From positions 1 to 64,000 of the forward strand of contig NZ_JAERRL010000005.1 of the NCBI RefSeq assembly GCF_016741785.1: a stretch of 64,000 nucleotides of DNA, read 5' to 3'. Origin of the DNA: Streptomyces sp. 7-21 (lineage in GTDB: Bacteria; Actinomycetota; Actinomycetes; Streptomycetales; Streptomycetaceae). Under the pieces are notes generated by a model that worked only from the letters and a program-made list of their open reading frames with translations, was not told where the DNA came from and ran no database searches. Shown here piece by piece: positions 1 to 9,846 of the stretch. The stretch's first letter is position 1. Each line of letters begins with the position of its first letter. The position numbers and the translations under genes were made by a program.

Positions 1-2248
1 CCCGGTACTCGTCGTCCGCGTCGGCGTACGCCTCGTCGGAGGTGTCCCGCTTCAGGGCGTCGAAGATGCTGCTCTGGAGCTCCTCGACGCCCCAGCTGAC
101 GATGTCTCCTCCGACCGGCAGGCGCTCTGTCAGCAGCCCGACGCCCTCGCCGATCACCAGGCCGGCGGCGGTTTCCGCGATCTCCAGTTTCTCGTTGAAG
201 GCCTCGTCGTCCGCGATGCCTTCCTCGAAGACCGCGGCGGCCCGCGCGTCGGCGAGGATACCGGCGATCCTCGCCCCGGGAGCGATCGCGTGCTCCACGC
301 GGTCACCGATGTTGACACCCGAGTTGGTGTGCTCGTTCATCGCGACCTCCACGGCCAGCGCGGTGAACGCCTGCTGCGCACCCGTGAGGGCCCCGTACGC
401 GTCGGGGTCGCGTGCCAGCTGCCCCAGGAAGTAATCGACGGGCAGTGCGCCGTTGTCGGTTCCGAACAGGTCGGGGAGGGCTGCCTCATGGGCGTGGAGG
501 AGGTTCGCGTTGTCTCCCAGTTTGTAGTTGAACTCCTCCATGAAGGCGCTCGCCATGATGCCCAGCTGCGGCCGCATGAACGCGAAGTCCCCGTCGTCCG
601 CGATGAGGGCTCCCTCGTCCCGGGAGAACCGGTCGACGATCTCGCGCATGACGCGGTCGCCCTGCGGCGTCCGCTGGAACGGCGTGTCGTCGCTGCTGCC
701 GGCGGGCCGGCCGGTGGTGGCGGCCTCCAGGGCGGCCGCGAAGCCGGTGCGGGCGCCGGCGGTCTCCTCCGTGGTGGTTCTGACATCCTCGCCCGAGATC
801 CGCATGACATGGTCGAGTTCCCAGTTGCGGTCGTTGATGAGGTAGGCGAGGGCGTCGCCGTTGTCCGGGTCGAGATAGGTGGCGGCGGCGTCCGGGTGGC
901 GGCTCATGATGCCCAGGACGCCGTCCAGCGGGTCCTGCGCGAACCACTCGGGGGCCTCGCGCGGTTCGTGGCCGCGGCCGTAGGAGATCAGGGTCTCCCG
1001 CCAGATCAGCTTGTTGCCGCCGCGCGAGGGGTCCTCGGCGGAGCGGATGTTGTCGGCCAGGTGGGTCAGGAAGCCCGTCGAGTAGCCGCTGCCCGACTGC
1101 AGCAGCGTGACGAGGTACTGGTAGCCCCGCACGCCGCCGGGGTCGTCGGTGATGTCGGTGTCGAAGTAGTTCTCCATGCCCGCCTCGTGGAGACGGGACA
1201 TGAAGTCGACATACCACTGGGCCTCCGAGGTGACCGCCCAGTGCTCGTACCAGGGGGCGCCCGGCTGCGGCCGGCCCACGTCGGTGGCGCTGGCGACGGC
1301 GTTGGCGATGTTGGTCTGCAGGTCGGCGTAGCCGGGCCGCAGCTTCTCGTCGCCGCCGTTGGCCAGCCCCGGGAGCCGTTCGGCGAGACTGATCAGGCCC
1401 TCGGGGGAGATCGCGTCCATCAGGGCGCGGTTGAAGTCGCCGTTCTGGTAGTTGCTGGCGAGGAACTCGTTGAGGGTGAAGAGCTCGGGGGCGGACAGGT
1501 CGTCCGCGTTGATCAGCCCGCTCACCAGCTGCGCGGCGTCGGCGAGGTTGGCTTCGCCGGAGTTCTGGAACGCTTCCAGGCGCGCCGCGAACGCCTGGCC
1601 CTGCGGGGTGTTCTCCACCCACTCGTCGTACTCGTCGGTGCCGGGCCGCATGCCGCCGGGAAGGTAGAAGGCGGCGGTCAGCACGAGGGCGAGCTGGTTC
1701 CGCAGGTCACGGGCGACCGTGGGGTCGTCCAGGCCGTCCGCCTGGCTCTCGACGCGCCGGGCCAGCGCCAGGAAGTCCGCCACGCCCATCTGGTCGACCA
1801 GGGCGGCGGCGAAGTTCGGGTCGGAGGAGAAGGCGCCGAGCCAGCTGCGCATCTCCTCCAGGTCTTCCTCGGACAGCTCCTGCCGCTGCGCCAGCTCGAG
1901 GAACCGGTCGATGTTGGCCTGGCCGAGCACCCGGAACGGTGCGTCCGGGTCGGCGTTGGCCCGCTCCTCGTACGCCTCCAGGTCCGCCGGGGTGGGAGCC
2001 GAGCCGCCCCAGTTCGGCAGCGGCGTGTCGCCGCGCAGCAGCGCCGCCTTGTCGCGCAGCTGGCTCGCGGTGTCGGTCAGCCAGGTCAGGACGGGGGCGA
2101 GGCTGGTGACCTCCCCGGACGCTCCCAGGGCGCGGGCCCGGTCGAAGATGGCGGCGAGGTCGCCGTAGGCCCCGCCGTCGCCGGGCGCGCAGAGCTTGTC
2201 GGCGAGTATCTCCAGCTGATCCGGATTAGCGCTGCGGACGTCTGCCAT
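1..2248 (-). CDS. DUF6571-like large protein, 3' end cut by window edge
   Basis: The reading frame opens with ATG at 2248 (MADVRSANPDQLEILADKLC) behind a GGGGGAGGAAG ribosome site and stays open to the window edge, giving at least 749 residues. The first 80 residues are helical and resemble the WXG100-like start seen in actinobacterial DUF6571 proteins. The rest is acidic and helical, with many Asp, Glu and Trp, and has no signal peptide or clear membrane segment. No enzymatic motif is visible. Family assignment comes from general recognition of length and N-terminal pattern, not from a search. A role at the cell surface or with type VII secretion is only a guess. The C-terminus lies outside the window. 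Confidence 0.7.
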   Translation of the reverse strand, partial: MADVRSANPDQLEILADKLCAPGDGGAYGDLAAIFDRARALGASGEVTSLAPVLTWLTDTASQLRDKAALLRGDTPLPNWGGSAPTPADLEAYEERANADPDAPFRVLGQANIDRFLELAQRQELSEEDLEEMRSWLGAFSSDPNFAAALVDQMGVADFLALARRVESQADGLDDPTVARDLRNQLALVLTAAFYLPGGMRPGTDEYDEWVENTPQGQAFAARLEAFQNSGEANLADAAQLVSGLINADDLSAPELFTLNEFLASNYQNGDFNRALMDAISPEGLISLAERLPGLANGGDEKLRPGYADLQTNIANAVASATDVGRPQPGAPWYEHWAVTSEAQWYVDFMSRLHEAGMENYFDTDITDDPGGVRGYQYLVTLLQSGSGYSTGFLTHLADNIRSAEDPSRGGNKLIWRETLISYGRGHEPREAPEWFAQDPLDGVLGIMSRHPDAAATYLDPDNGDALAYLINDRNWELDHVMRISGEDVRTTTEETAGARTGFAAALEAATTGRPAGSSDDTPFQRTPQGDRVMREIVDRFSRDEGALIADDGDFAFMRPQLGIMASAFMEEFNYKLGDNANLLHAHEAALPDLFGTDNGALPVDYFLGQLARDPDAYGALTGAQQAFTALAVEVAMNEHTNSGVNIGDRVEHAIAPGARIAGILADARAAAVFEEGIADDEAFNEKLEIAETAAGLVIGEGVGLLTERLPVGGDIVSWGVEELQSSIFDALKRDTSDEAYADADDEYR

Positions 2249-2383
2249 GACTTGCCGGTCTTCCTCCCCCGCAGGGCACCCCCCGCGACTTGTGACGCTG
2301 TGGCCGGGCCACTGCGGGGAAGGACGACGGTGGCCGGCCGGCGGTTCCGCTCCGTGGCCGGCGCGGCCAAAGATGACTCAACG

Positions 2384-2983
2384 TCACGTTCCCCGCCCGG
2401 AGCGCTGCCGCGGGATGACGGAGTGCCGGGGCGGGTGCACCAGGGTGAGCTGCCGGACGATCTGGTGGAATGCGACGAGCGCGGAGACGGGCGGCAGTCC
2501 GGCGACCGCGAGCTCCGTGGGGGTGGGGGCCGCCTCGACAACGCACAGCGCCACCGCGAACCCGGAGAAGAGCACGACGACCGCCCAGGAGTGCCAGGCG
2601 TGGCGCTGGTGCAGGGCGGCCCGCAGGATCGACAGGGTGCCCACGAGCCAGGGGCCGTAGATCAGCAGCGGCCACCAGGCCGACAGCGCGGGTGAGGTCT
2701 CCAGGGCGGCGGCCTCGCGCAGCGGCTGGTAGGACACCAGGCCGCTGAGCACGCTCAGCATCGCGACGAGGGCGGACGCCAGGGCTGCCATCATGAGACT
2801 GGCCCAGCGCAGCCACTTGGTGCGGGGCGGCCGGGAGGCCCAGGAGGGGCGGTGGCGCCGCCTGCGGTGGCGGCCGTTGGGCAGGTCGGGCGCCGGTACG
2901 CAGCCGGGCGGGGGAGCTGGGGCGGCCCCGGTGAGGGGCGGAATGAGCAGAGTCGTTTCTGCCGCGTCCGTTTCGGGCCACAT
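2384..2983 (-). CDS. DUF2637 (SpdB-like) membrane protein
   Basis: A 199-residue protein. A Pro-rich cytosolic N-terminus of about 60 residues is followed by four hydrophobic segments, and the C-terminal part (VAGLPPVSALVAFHQIVRQL) is characteristic of DUF2637, a family related to the SpdB spread proteins of Streptomyces plasmids but common on chromosomes. The ATG at 2983 was preferred. An in-frame GTG at 3037 would add 18 residues, and neither has a strong ribosome site. The gene lies 135 bp upstream of the DUF6571-like gene on the same strand. Function is unknown; these proteins often sit next to regulators. The family call is fairly sure and the start is not. Confidence 0.75.
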   Translation of the reverse strand: MWPETDAAETTLLIPPLTGAAPAPPPGCVPAPDLPNGRHRRRRHRPSWASRPPRTKWLRWASLMMAALASALVAMLSVLSGLVSYQPLREAAALETSPALSAWWPLLIYGPWLVGTLSILRAALHQRHAWHSWAVVVLFSGFAVALCVVEAAPTPTELAVAGLPPVSALVAFHQIVRQLTLVHPPRHSVIPRQRSGRGT

Positions 2984-3122
2984 GCCGACGTGTGAGTGCT
3001 GTGAATGGAGATGCGTCACGTCGGGCAAACGAGGCACGCGGGGCCCCGGATATGGTGCAAGCGGGTGAATTCGGACTCGATATGTTTGCCCGGCACGTCC
3101 CGAACGGGTATGGCAGGTGCGC

Positions 3123-3773
3123 TTACTGTGGCGCGGGAGTCGCGGAGGGGGGCTCGGAGGCGCGCGAGGAGCGGAGCGCGCGGGCCGCGACGCAGCCGGC
3201 GGCGAACAGCGTGAGGACGGACAGCCCGGTGCTCAGCCAGCTGGCGCCGAGCAGCTGTCCGCCGACGTACCCGACGCCGACGCTGTAGCCCGTCCATACC
3301 ACGGCGGCCACGGCCGACCAGGGCAGGAACTCACGGGCGCGCCGGTGCGTGGCCCCGGCGCCCAGGCTCACCAGCGCGCGCCCCGCGGGCGCGAACCGCG
3401 CCAGCACGACGAGTGCGCCCCCGCCCTTGCTGAGCGCCGCGCCGATGCGGTGATGCGCCGCTGCCAGCCGGCGGGAGCGGGCGATGGCGTCGCCGAAGTG
3501 CCTGCCGCCGCGCCGGGCGAGGCGGTAGGCGGCGAGGTCGCCGAGGAACGAGGCGGTCGCGGCGACGAGAACGAGGAAGAAGACCTGGGGGATCTGGCCG
3601 GGCGCCGCGGAGAGCCCGGCGACGTCGGCCGCCGCGCCGGCCGCGAAGGTCGCGGCGGTGACGACCAGGGCGCCGCTCGGCAGCACCGGGACGAAGACGT
3701 CGAGCAGTGTGCACAGCGCGACGAGCACGTAGATCCACGGGGCGTACAGCAGTATCCCCAGGGTCTCCTGCAC
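3123..3773 (-). CDS. DedA/VTT-family membrane protein
   Basis: A 216-residue polytopic membrane protein of the DedA (SNARE-associated, VTT) family, whose members help flip lipid carriers and maintain membrane homeostasis. Visible marks are the N-terminal re-entrant region around residues 20-40 with VFVPVLPSGALVV, the central helix starting FLGDLAAYRLARRGGR, and the FAPAGRALVSLGAGATHR stretch that matches the conserved F-x-R-x(2)-P-G-like segment of the family, here with Ala before Gly. Start is GTG at 3773 behind GGGGAAG. It stands alone and faces the riboswitch-controlled gene at 4311. The exact substrate cannot be read from sequence. Confidence 0.85.
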   Translation of the reverse strand: MQETLGILLYAPWIYVLVALCTLLDVFVPVLPSGALVVTAATFAAGAAADVAGLSAAPGQIPQVFFLVLVAATASFLGDLAAYRLARRGGRHFGDAIARSRRLAAAHHRIGAALSKGGGALVVLARFAPAGRALVSLGAGATHRRAREFLPWSAVAAVVWTGYSVGVGYVGGQLLGASWLSTGLSVLTLFAAGCVAARALRSSRASEPPSATPAPQ

Positions 3774-4091
3774 GTTGCTTCCCCGTCCCGTCCGTCAGCA
3801 TCTGCCGCCCGCCGCTGGTCCGGCGAGCAGCAGCAGGGACGCCCCCGTTGAGCGCCTTGGTTCCGCCGCACAGCGTACGCCGTCCGTGCGCGCGGGGAGG
3901 CACGCGGGTGGGGCGTGGCGGCGTGTTCATGACCACGGTCATGTGCATGGCCGTGGCCGCGACCGGGTTCGCAGCCGTGTTTGCGGCGTTCGTAGCCAAG
4001 TGGGGCAGTGCGGCTGGTTCGGGGCCCGTGTGGGGCGCCTCACGGCGCCCGGCGCGGGCCTGCCCGGGGCCGCTCCGTTACAGTGGCCTCG
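3774..4091 (+). other. intergenic stretch, no gene seen
   Basis: About 318 bp between the divergent DedA gene and the manganese riboswitch. No frame has convincing coding character on either strand. It must hold the promoter of the DedA gene and probably the promoter of the riboswitch transcript near its right end, but no clear -35/-10 pair could be assigned. Confidence 0.4.
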
Positions 4092-4222
4092 TCTGAAGGG
4101 GAGTAGCTCTTCGCCGGACCATCGACATACTGGCCCGATCCCGCGTGTCATCCGCGCGGCACCGGGCCCGGTGCCCGGAGCGGCGGCCGCGGCGCGGCCC
4201 CGCCAGCGAGACCTTCGGCCGC
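4092..4222 (+). promoter_or_regulatory. yybP-ykoY (manganese) riboswitch
   Basis: The leader contains both hallmark strands of the yybP-ykoY aptamer. One is AAGGGGAGTAGC at 4096-4107 followed by ATCGACATACTGGCCC, and the other is GCGAGACCTTCGGCC at 4206-4220. In the known Mn2+ aptamer these two loops dock to form the metal site. The segment between them can fold into GC-rich helices. The aptamer ends about 90 nt before the GTG start of a TMEM165/GDT1 transporter, a family already known to be controlled by this riboswitch. The regulatory mode (terminator or ribosome-site masking) is not clear from sequence. Confidence 0.88.
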
Positions 4223-4310
4223 AGTGTCCGTGTTCGATGCTGCCCGGCCGAGGTTCCCCGTCCCCGCCGCGGACTCCCCGGCCCGGGCGGCGGGAAGGTC
4301 GGGAGTAACC

Positions 4311-4919
4311 GTGTTCAGCCTCACCACAGCCGCCGTCGTCTTCGGCGTGGTCTTCCTCGCGGAACTGCCGGACAAGACCGCGCTCGCCGGTCTGCTGCTC
4401 GGCACCCGTTTCCGCGCCTCGTACGTGTTCGCCGGGGTCGCCGCGGCGTTCGTGGTGCACGTCGCGCTGGCGGTCGCCGCCGGGAGCGTGCTCACGCTGC
4501 TGCCGCAGCGGCCGCTCCAGGCGGTGGTCGGCCTGCTCTTCCTGGGCGGCGCGGTGCTGGTGCTGTGGGAGTCGCGCAAGCGCGAGCGCGGCGAGGAGGA
4601 CGGCGAGGACGGTGAGGAGCTGCGCCAGCCGAAGCAGCCGTCGTTCTGGGCGGTGGCGGGCAGCGGCTTCATGCTGATCCTCGTCGCCGAGTTCGGCGAC
4701 ATCACGCAGATCATGACCGCGAACCTGGCCGCCCGGTACGACGATCCGCTGTCGGTTGCCGTCGGAGCGGCGCTGGCGCTGTGGGCCGTCGCCGGGATCG
4801 GCATCCTGGGCGGGCGCGCGCTGCTGCGGTGGGTGCCGCTGCGGGTGATCAGCCGGGTGGCCGCCGCCGTGATGCTGGGACTGGCCGCGTTCAGCCTCTA
4901 CGAGGCGGTCGCCGGCTGA
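4311..4919 (+). CDS. TMEM165/GDT1-family divalent cation (Mn2+) exporter
   Basis: A 202-residue membrane protein with the two signature motifs of the UPF0016/GDT1 family: E-L-P-D-K-T in the first half and E-F-G-D-I-T-Q in the second, separated by a charged cytosolic loop (RKRERGEEDGEDGEE). Family members export Mn2+ or Ca2+ in exchange for protons. The GTG at 4311 was chosen because GGGAG lies just upstream and the protein then begins at the first membrane helix; an upstream ATG at 4224 would run through the riboswitch 3' region. The manganese riboswitch in the leader supports induction by excess Mn2+. Its 3' end overlaps the convergent HAD gene by 22 bp. Confidence 0.88.
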   Translation: MFSLTTAAVVFGVVFLAELPDKTALAGLLLGTRFRASYVFAGVAAAFVVHVALAVAAGSVLTLLPQRPLQAVVGLLFLGGAVLVLWESRKRERGEEDGEDGEELRQPKQPSFWAVAGSGFMLILVAEFGDITQIMTANLAARYDDPLSVAVGAALALWAVAGIGILGGRALLRWVPLRVISRVAAAVMLGLAAFSLYEAVAG

Positions 4920-5599
4920 TCCGGGCGGCCGGGCCCGGCCGCGGGCAGGTACAGGCGGAACGGGCCGGTGCCGGTGACGCGCACGCCCTCGAGCGTCGCC
5001 ACCACGGCCGCTGGCCCGTGCGCGGCGGCCCGTTCGCCGACGCCGATCACGGTCATGCCTGCGGCGAGCCCGGCGGCGATGCCGGCAGCGGAGTCCTCGA
5101 AGACAACGCACTCCCCGGGCGCGACGCCCAGTTCGGCCGCGCCCTTCAGGAAGCCCTCCGGGTCCGGTTTGCTGGCGCTGACGCACTCGGCGGTCACCAG
5201 CACGTCGGGCACGCGCAGCCCCGCCGCGCCCATCCGGGCCGTCATCAGCTTCCGGTCGGCGGAGGTGACCAGGGCGTGCGGCAGCCGCTCCAGCGCGGCC
5301 AGCAGGCCGGCGGCGCCGGGTATGGGCACGATGCCCTCGGTGTCGGCGGTCTCCTCGGCCAGCATCCGGGCGTTGTCGGCGAGGTTCAGCTCGTGCGGCC
5401 GGTCAGGGAGCAGCTCCGCCATCGTCGCGTGCGCCTGGCGGCCGTGCATGGTGGCGAAGACGCGGGCGACGTCCACGCCGTTGGCGGCGGCCCAGCGCCG
5501 CCAGACGCGTTCCACCACGGCATCGGAGTCCACGAGCGTGCCGTCCATGTCCAGCAGCGCGGCCCTGAACGTTCCTGCCTCAACTGCTGCGGACACCAC
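4898..5599 (-). CDS. HAD-family hydrolase (sugar-phosphatase/phosphoglucomutase-like)
   Basis: A 233-residue haloacid dehalogenase phosphatase, subfamily IA. Motif I is LLDMDGTLVDSD near the N-terminus, motif II is the T-S of ALVTSADRKL, motif III is the Lys of SASKPDPEGFL, and motif IV is VFEDSAAGI. A small helical cap lies between motifs I and II. The layout fits the sugar-phosphate phosphatase and beta-phosphoglucomutase branch. The start is one of two adjacent GTG codons (5599 or 5596) behind AGCAGGA; the longer reading frame to 5698 looks non-coding. The substrate is unknown. The gene converges on the GDT1 transporter with overlapping 3' ends. Confidence 0.85.
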   Translation of the reverse strand: MVSAAVEAGTFRAALLDMDGTLVDSDAVVERVWRRWAAANGVDVARVFATMHGRQAHATMAELLPDRPHELNLADNARMLAEETADTEGIVPIPGAAGLLAALERLPHALVTSADRKLMTARMGAAGLRVPDVLVTAECVSASKPDPEGFLKGAAELGVAPGECVVFEDSAAGIAAGLAAGMTVIGVGERAAAHGPAAVVATLEGVRVTGTGPFRLYLPAAGPGRPDQPATAS

Positions 5600-5745
5600 G
5601 CGCCATCCTGCTCGAAAAGACGAAGACCGGGAAAGACCAGTGGCTCCGCCCGGTTGGTCGGGGATCGGGCGGAACCACTTTGTTTGGCTACGGTACAAAA
5701 AGCGGGCGCGGCTACGCTACCCCCGGCGGGAGTTTCGCCCGCCTT

Positions 5746-7886
<2,141 letters not shown>

Positions 7887-7964
7887 TTATTTACAGCGTC
7901 ACTGTCGCCGCACACCGCGCACCGCGCTCCACGCGCGGCGGAAGGCGAGGCAAGAGGGGGTGCC

Positions 7965-8966
7965 GTGACCGACCGGATCGAATGCCTCATCTGCGGTCGG
8001 CCCGCGCTGCCGTCCGGCGAGCCGGCCTGCGACTGCGTGACCCACTCGCTCTTCCGCCCGGTGGGGCCGCCCACCCACGGCCCCGACCCGGCGGACGTCG
8101 CGCTGTTCCCGCCGGAGCCCCCGCGCCCCCCGCGCCCGGCGCGCCCTGTCCATCCGGGCCGGGACACCGCCGCGCGCGAGGAGAACGCCGGGCCGCCGCC
8201 CGCGGGCGCCCACCGCAAGCCCCGGCACCGCACCCGCCTGGCCGTGGCGGCCTCGGGCGCCGTCGCCGCGGTCGTCGGCGGCACGGCCCTGGCCGTCTCG
8301 CTGTTCGGCGGGCACGGCCGGGGCAGCGAGGTCAGCGGCGGGCCCACCCTGGCCGTCCCCGACGGCGGCTACGTGCCCGACCTGCCCGACGTCCCCGACG
8401 AGGAAGACCCTGCGGGCACCGCTGCCCCGTCCCCCGAGCCGGCGACCGGCGACGGCCTCACCACCGAGACCGCGCCCTCGCCCTCGCCCACCGCGCCGCA
8501 GGCCCAGCGGGACGAAGCCCCGCAGCCCTCCTCCCGCACGGGCGGCTCCGGCACGGGCGGCGGCTCGCCGCAGCCCGCGCCGAGCGGCTCTCCCAGCCCC
8601 ACCGCCGCGGCCCCCAGCCCGGAGCCCGAACCCGACCCCGAGCCCGACCCGGTGCCGGACCCGACGGACGGCCCGGAGCAGCCCGGCCCTACCGCTCCCG
8701 ACTCGCCTCAGCCCTTGGTGCTGCGCGAGGGCGACGAGGGCCCTGAGGTGGCCGAACTCCAGCAGCGGCTGCTGCAACTGCGCTGGGTCTACCACGGCGA
8801 CGCCCACGGCTACTACGACCGGGCCACCCGCGACGCGGTCGCCCGCTTCCAGACCGCCTACGGCGTCCACGACTGCATGCCCGGTGTCTACGACCTGGCT
8901 ACCCGCCGGGTGCTCCAGGCCCACACCCTGGACCCTGGCACCCTGCCCGTGCACCCGGCCCCGTGA
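7965..8966 (+). CDS. membrane-anchored peptidoglycan-binding domain protein
   Basis: A 333-residue protein. The N-terminus carries a small four-Cys zinc-like motif (CLICGRPALPSGEPACDC), followed by a Pro-rich cytosolic region. One membrane segment (LAVAASGAVAAVVGGTALAV, about residues 90-109) comes next, then a long Pro/Ser/Glu/Asp-rich extracellular linker with PEPEPDPEPDP-type repeats. A C-terminal PG_binding_1 domain (LREGDEGPEVAELQQRLLQL, then GYYDRATRDAVARFQ) closes the protein. Start is GTG at 7965 behind GAGGGGGTGCC. It probably tethers to the cell wall; no catalytic domain is present. It is divergent from the MFS pump and convergent with the ECF operon. Confidence 0.85.
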   Translation: MTDRIECLICGRPALPSGEPACDCVTHSLFRPVGPPTHGPDPADVALFPPEPPRPPRPARPVHPGRDTAAREENAGPPPAGAHRKPRHRTRLAVAASGAVAAVVGGTALAVSLFGGHGRGSEVSGGPTLAVPDGGYVPDLPDVPDEEDPAGTAAPSPEPATGDGLTTETAPSPSPTAPQAQRDEAPQPSSRTGGSGTGGGSPQPAPSGSPSPTAAAPSPEPEPDPEPDPVPDPTDGPEQPGPTAPDSPQPLVLREGDEGPEVAELQQRLLQLRWVYHGDAHGYYDRATRDAVARFQTAYGVHDCMPGVYDLATRRVLQAHTLDPGTLPVHPAP

Positions 8967-8979
8967 GCCGGGCGGGCCG

Positions 8980-9846
8980 TTACGCCTGCCCGCCGGCGCC
9001 GGAGGCCGCCTCGAACCGTACCGGCGCCCCGAACGCCGCCCGCCGCGTCGCCCGCCGCAGCGCCCGCAGCACGGACCCGCCGCACACCAGCACCAGCACG
9101 GCCGTCAGCAGCGCCCGCGGCACGTCCCAGCCCAGCGACGTCGCCGCCACGTAGGCCACGTACCGCGCCAGGTTGTCCGGCAGCGGATCGCCGGGCACGA
9201 ACGACACGCTCGTGCTCAGGCCCGCGAGATACGGCCAGCCCTGGAGGTTGATCACCAGACCGTAGCCCAGCGAGGACACCGCGCCGTAGGCGGCGAGCAG
9301 CCACACCTCGGCCCGGCCCCGCAGCCGCTCCCGCCCCGGCAGCAGGCCCGCGCCCATCGTCAACCAGCCCATAGCCAGCATCTGGAACGGCAGCCACGGG
9401 CCGACGCCGCCCGTCAGCAGCGCCGAGGCGAACATCGTCACCGCGCCCAGCACGAAGCCGAAGCCCGGCCCCAGCACCCGCCCCGCCAGCACCACCAGGA
9501 AGAACATCGGCTGGAGCCCGGCCGTGCCCGCCCCCAGCGGGCGCAGCGCCGCGCCCGCCGCCGCCAGCACCCCCATCATGGCGACCGCCTTCGCGTCCAT
9601 CCCGGTGTCGGCGATCGTGGCCACCACCACGGCCAGCAGCAGCGGCAGCAGCAGCGCGAACAGCCACGGCGCGCCCGACGCCGAGTGCGCCAGCTGGCTG
9701 TGCGGCGGGGCCAGCAGCGGCCAGCCGAACGCCACCACGCCGACCGCCGACACCAGCACCAGCGCGGCCGCCGAGCGCCAGCCCAGCAGCACCGGAGCGG
9801 CCGGCGCGTCCGGTGCGGCCGGCCCGCGGCGGCCCGGCGCCCTCAC
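8980..9846 (-). CDS. ECF transporter S component (predicted cobalamin or precursor)
   Basis: A 288-residue protein with six or seven membrane segments, last gene of the riboswitch-controlled operon. It resembles the ECF S-component/CbrT-like group: QPMFFLVVLAGRVLGPGFGF followed by GAVTMFASALLTGGVGPWLPFQMLAMGW. The GTG start at 9846 overlaps the TGA of the ATPase gene (GTGA), implying translational coupling. S components bind the vitamin at the membrane and dock to the T/ATPase module. Substrate specificity for cobalamin is inferred from the cobalamin riboswitch that leads the operon, not from binding residues. Confidence 0.82.
   Translation of the reverse strand: MRAPGRRGPAAPDAPAAPVLLGWRSAAALVLVSAVGVVAFGWPLLAPPHSQLAHSASGAPWLFALLLPLLLAVVVATIADTGMDAKAVAMMGVLAAAGAALRPLGAGTAGLQPMFFLVVLAGRVLGPGFGFVLGAVTMFASALLTGGVGPWLPFQMLAMGWLTMGAGLLPGRERLRGRAEVWLLAAYGAVSSLGYGLVINLQGWPYLAGLSTSVSFVPGDPLPDNLARYVAYVAATSLGWDVPRALLTAVLVLVCGGSVLRALRRATRRAAFGAPVRFEAASGAGGQA

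Noticed and set aside
290-2695. Long open frame on the plus strand (801 codons)
   Set aside because: It is antisense to the DUF6571-like and DUF2637 genes, is extremely Gly/Val/Arg-rich, and has no family-like motif. GC-rich shadows of this kind are common here.
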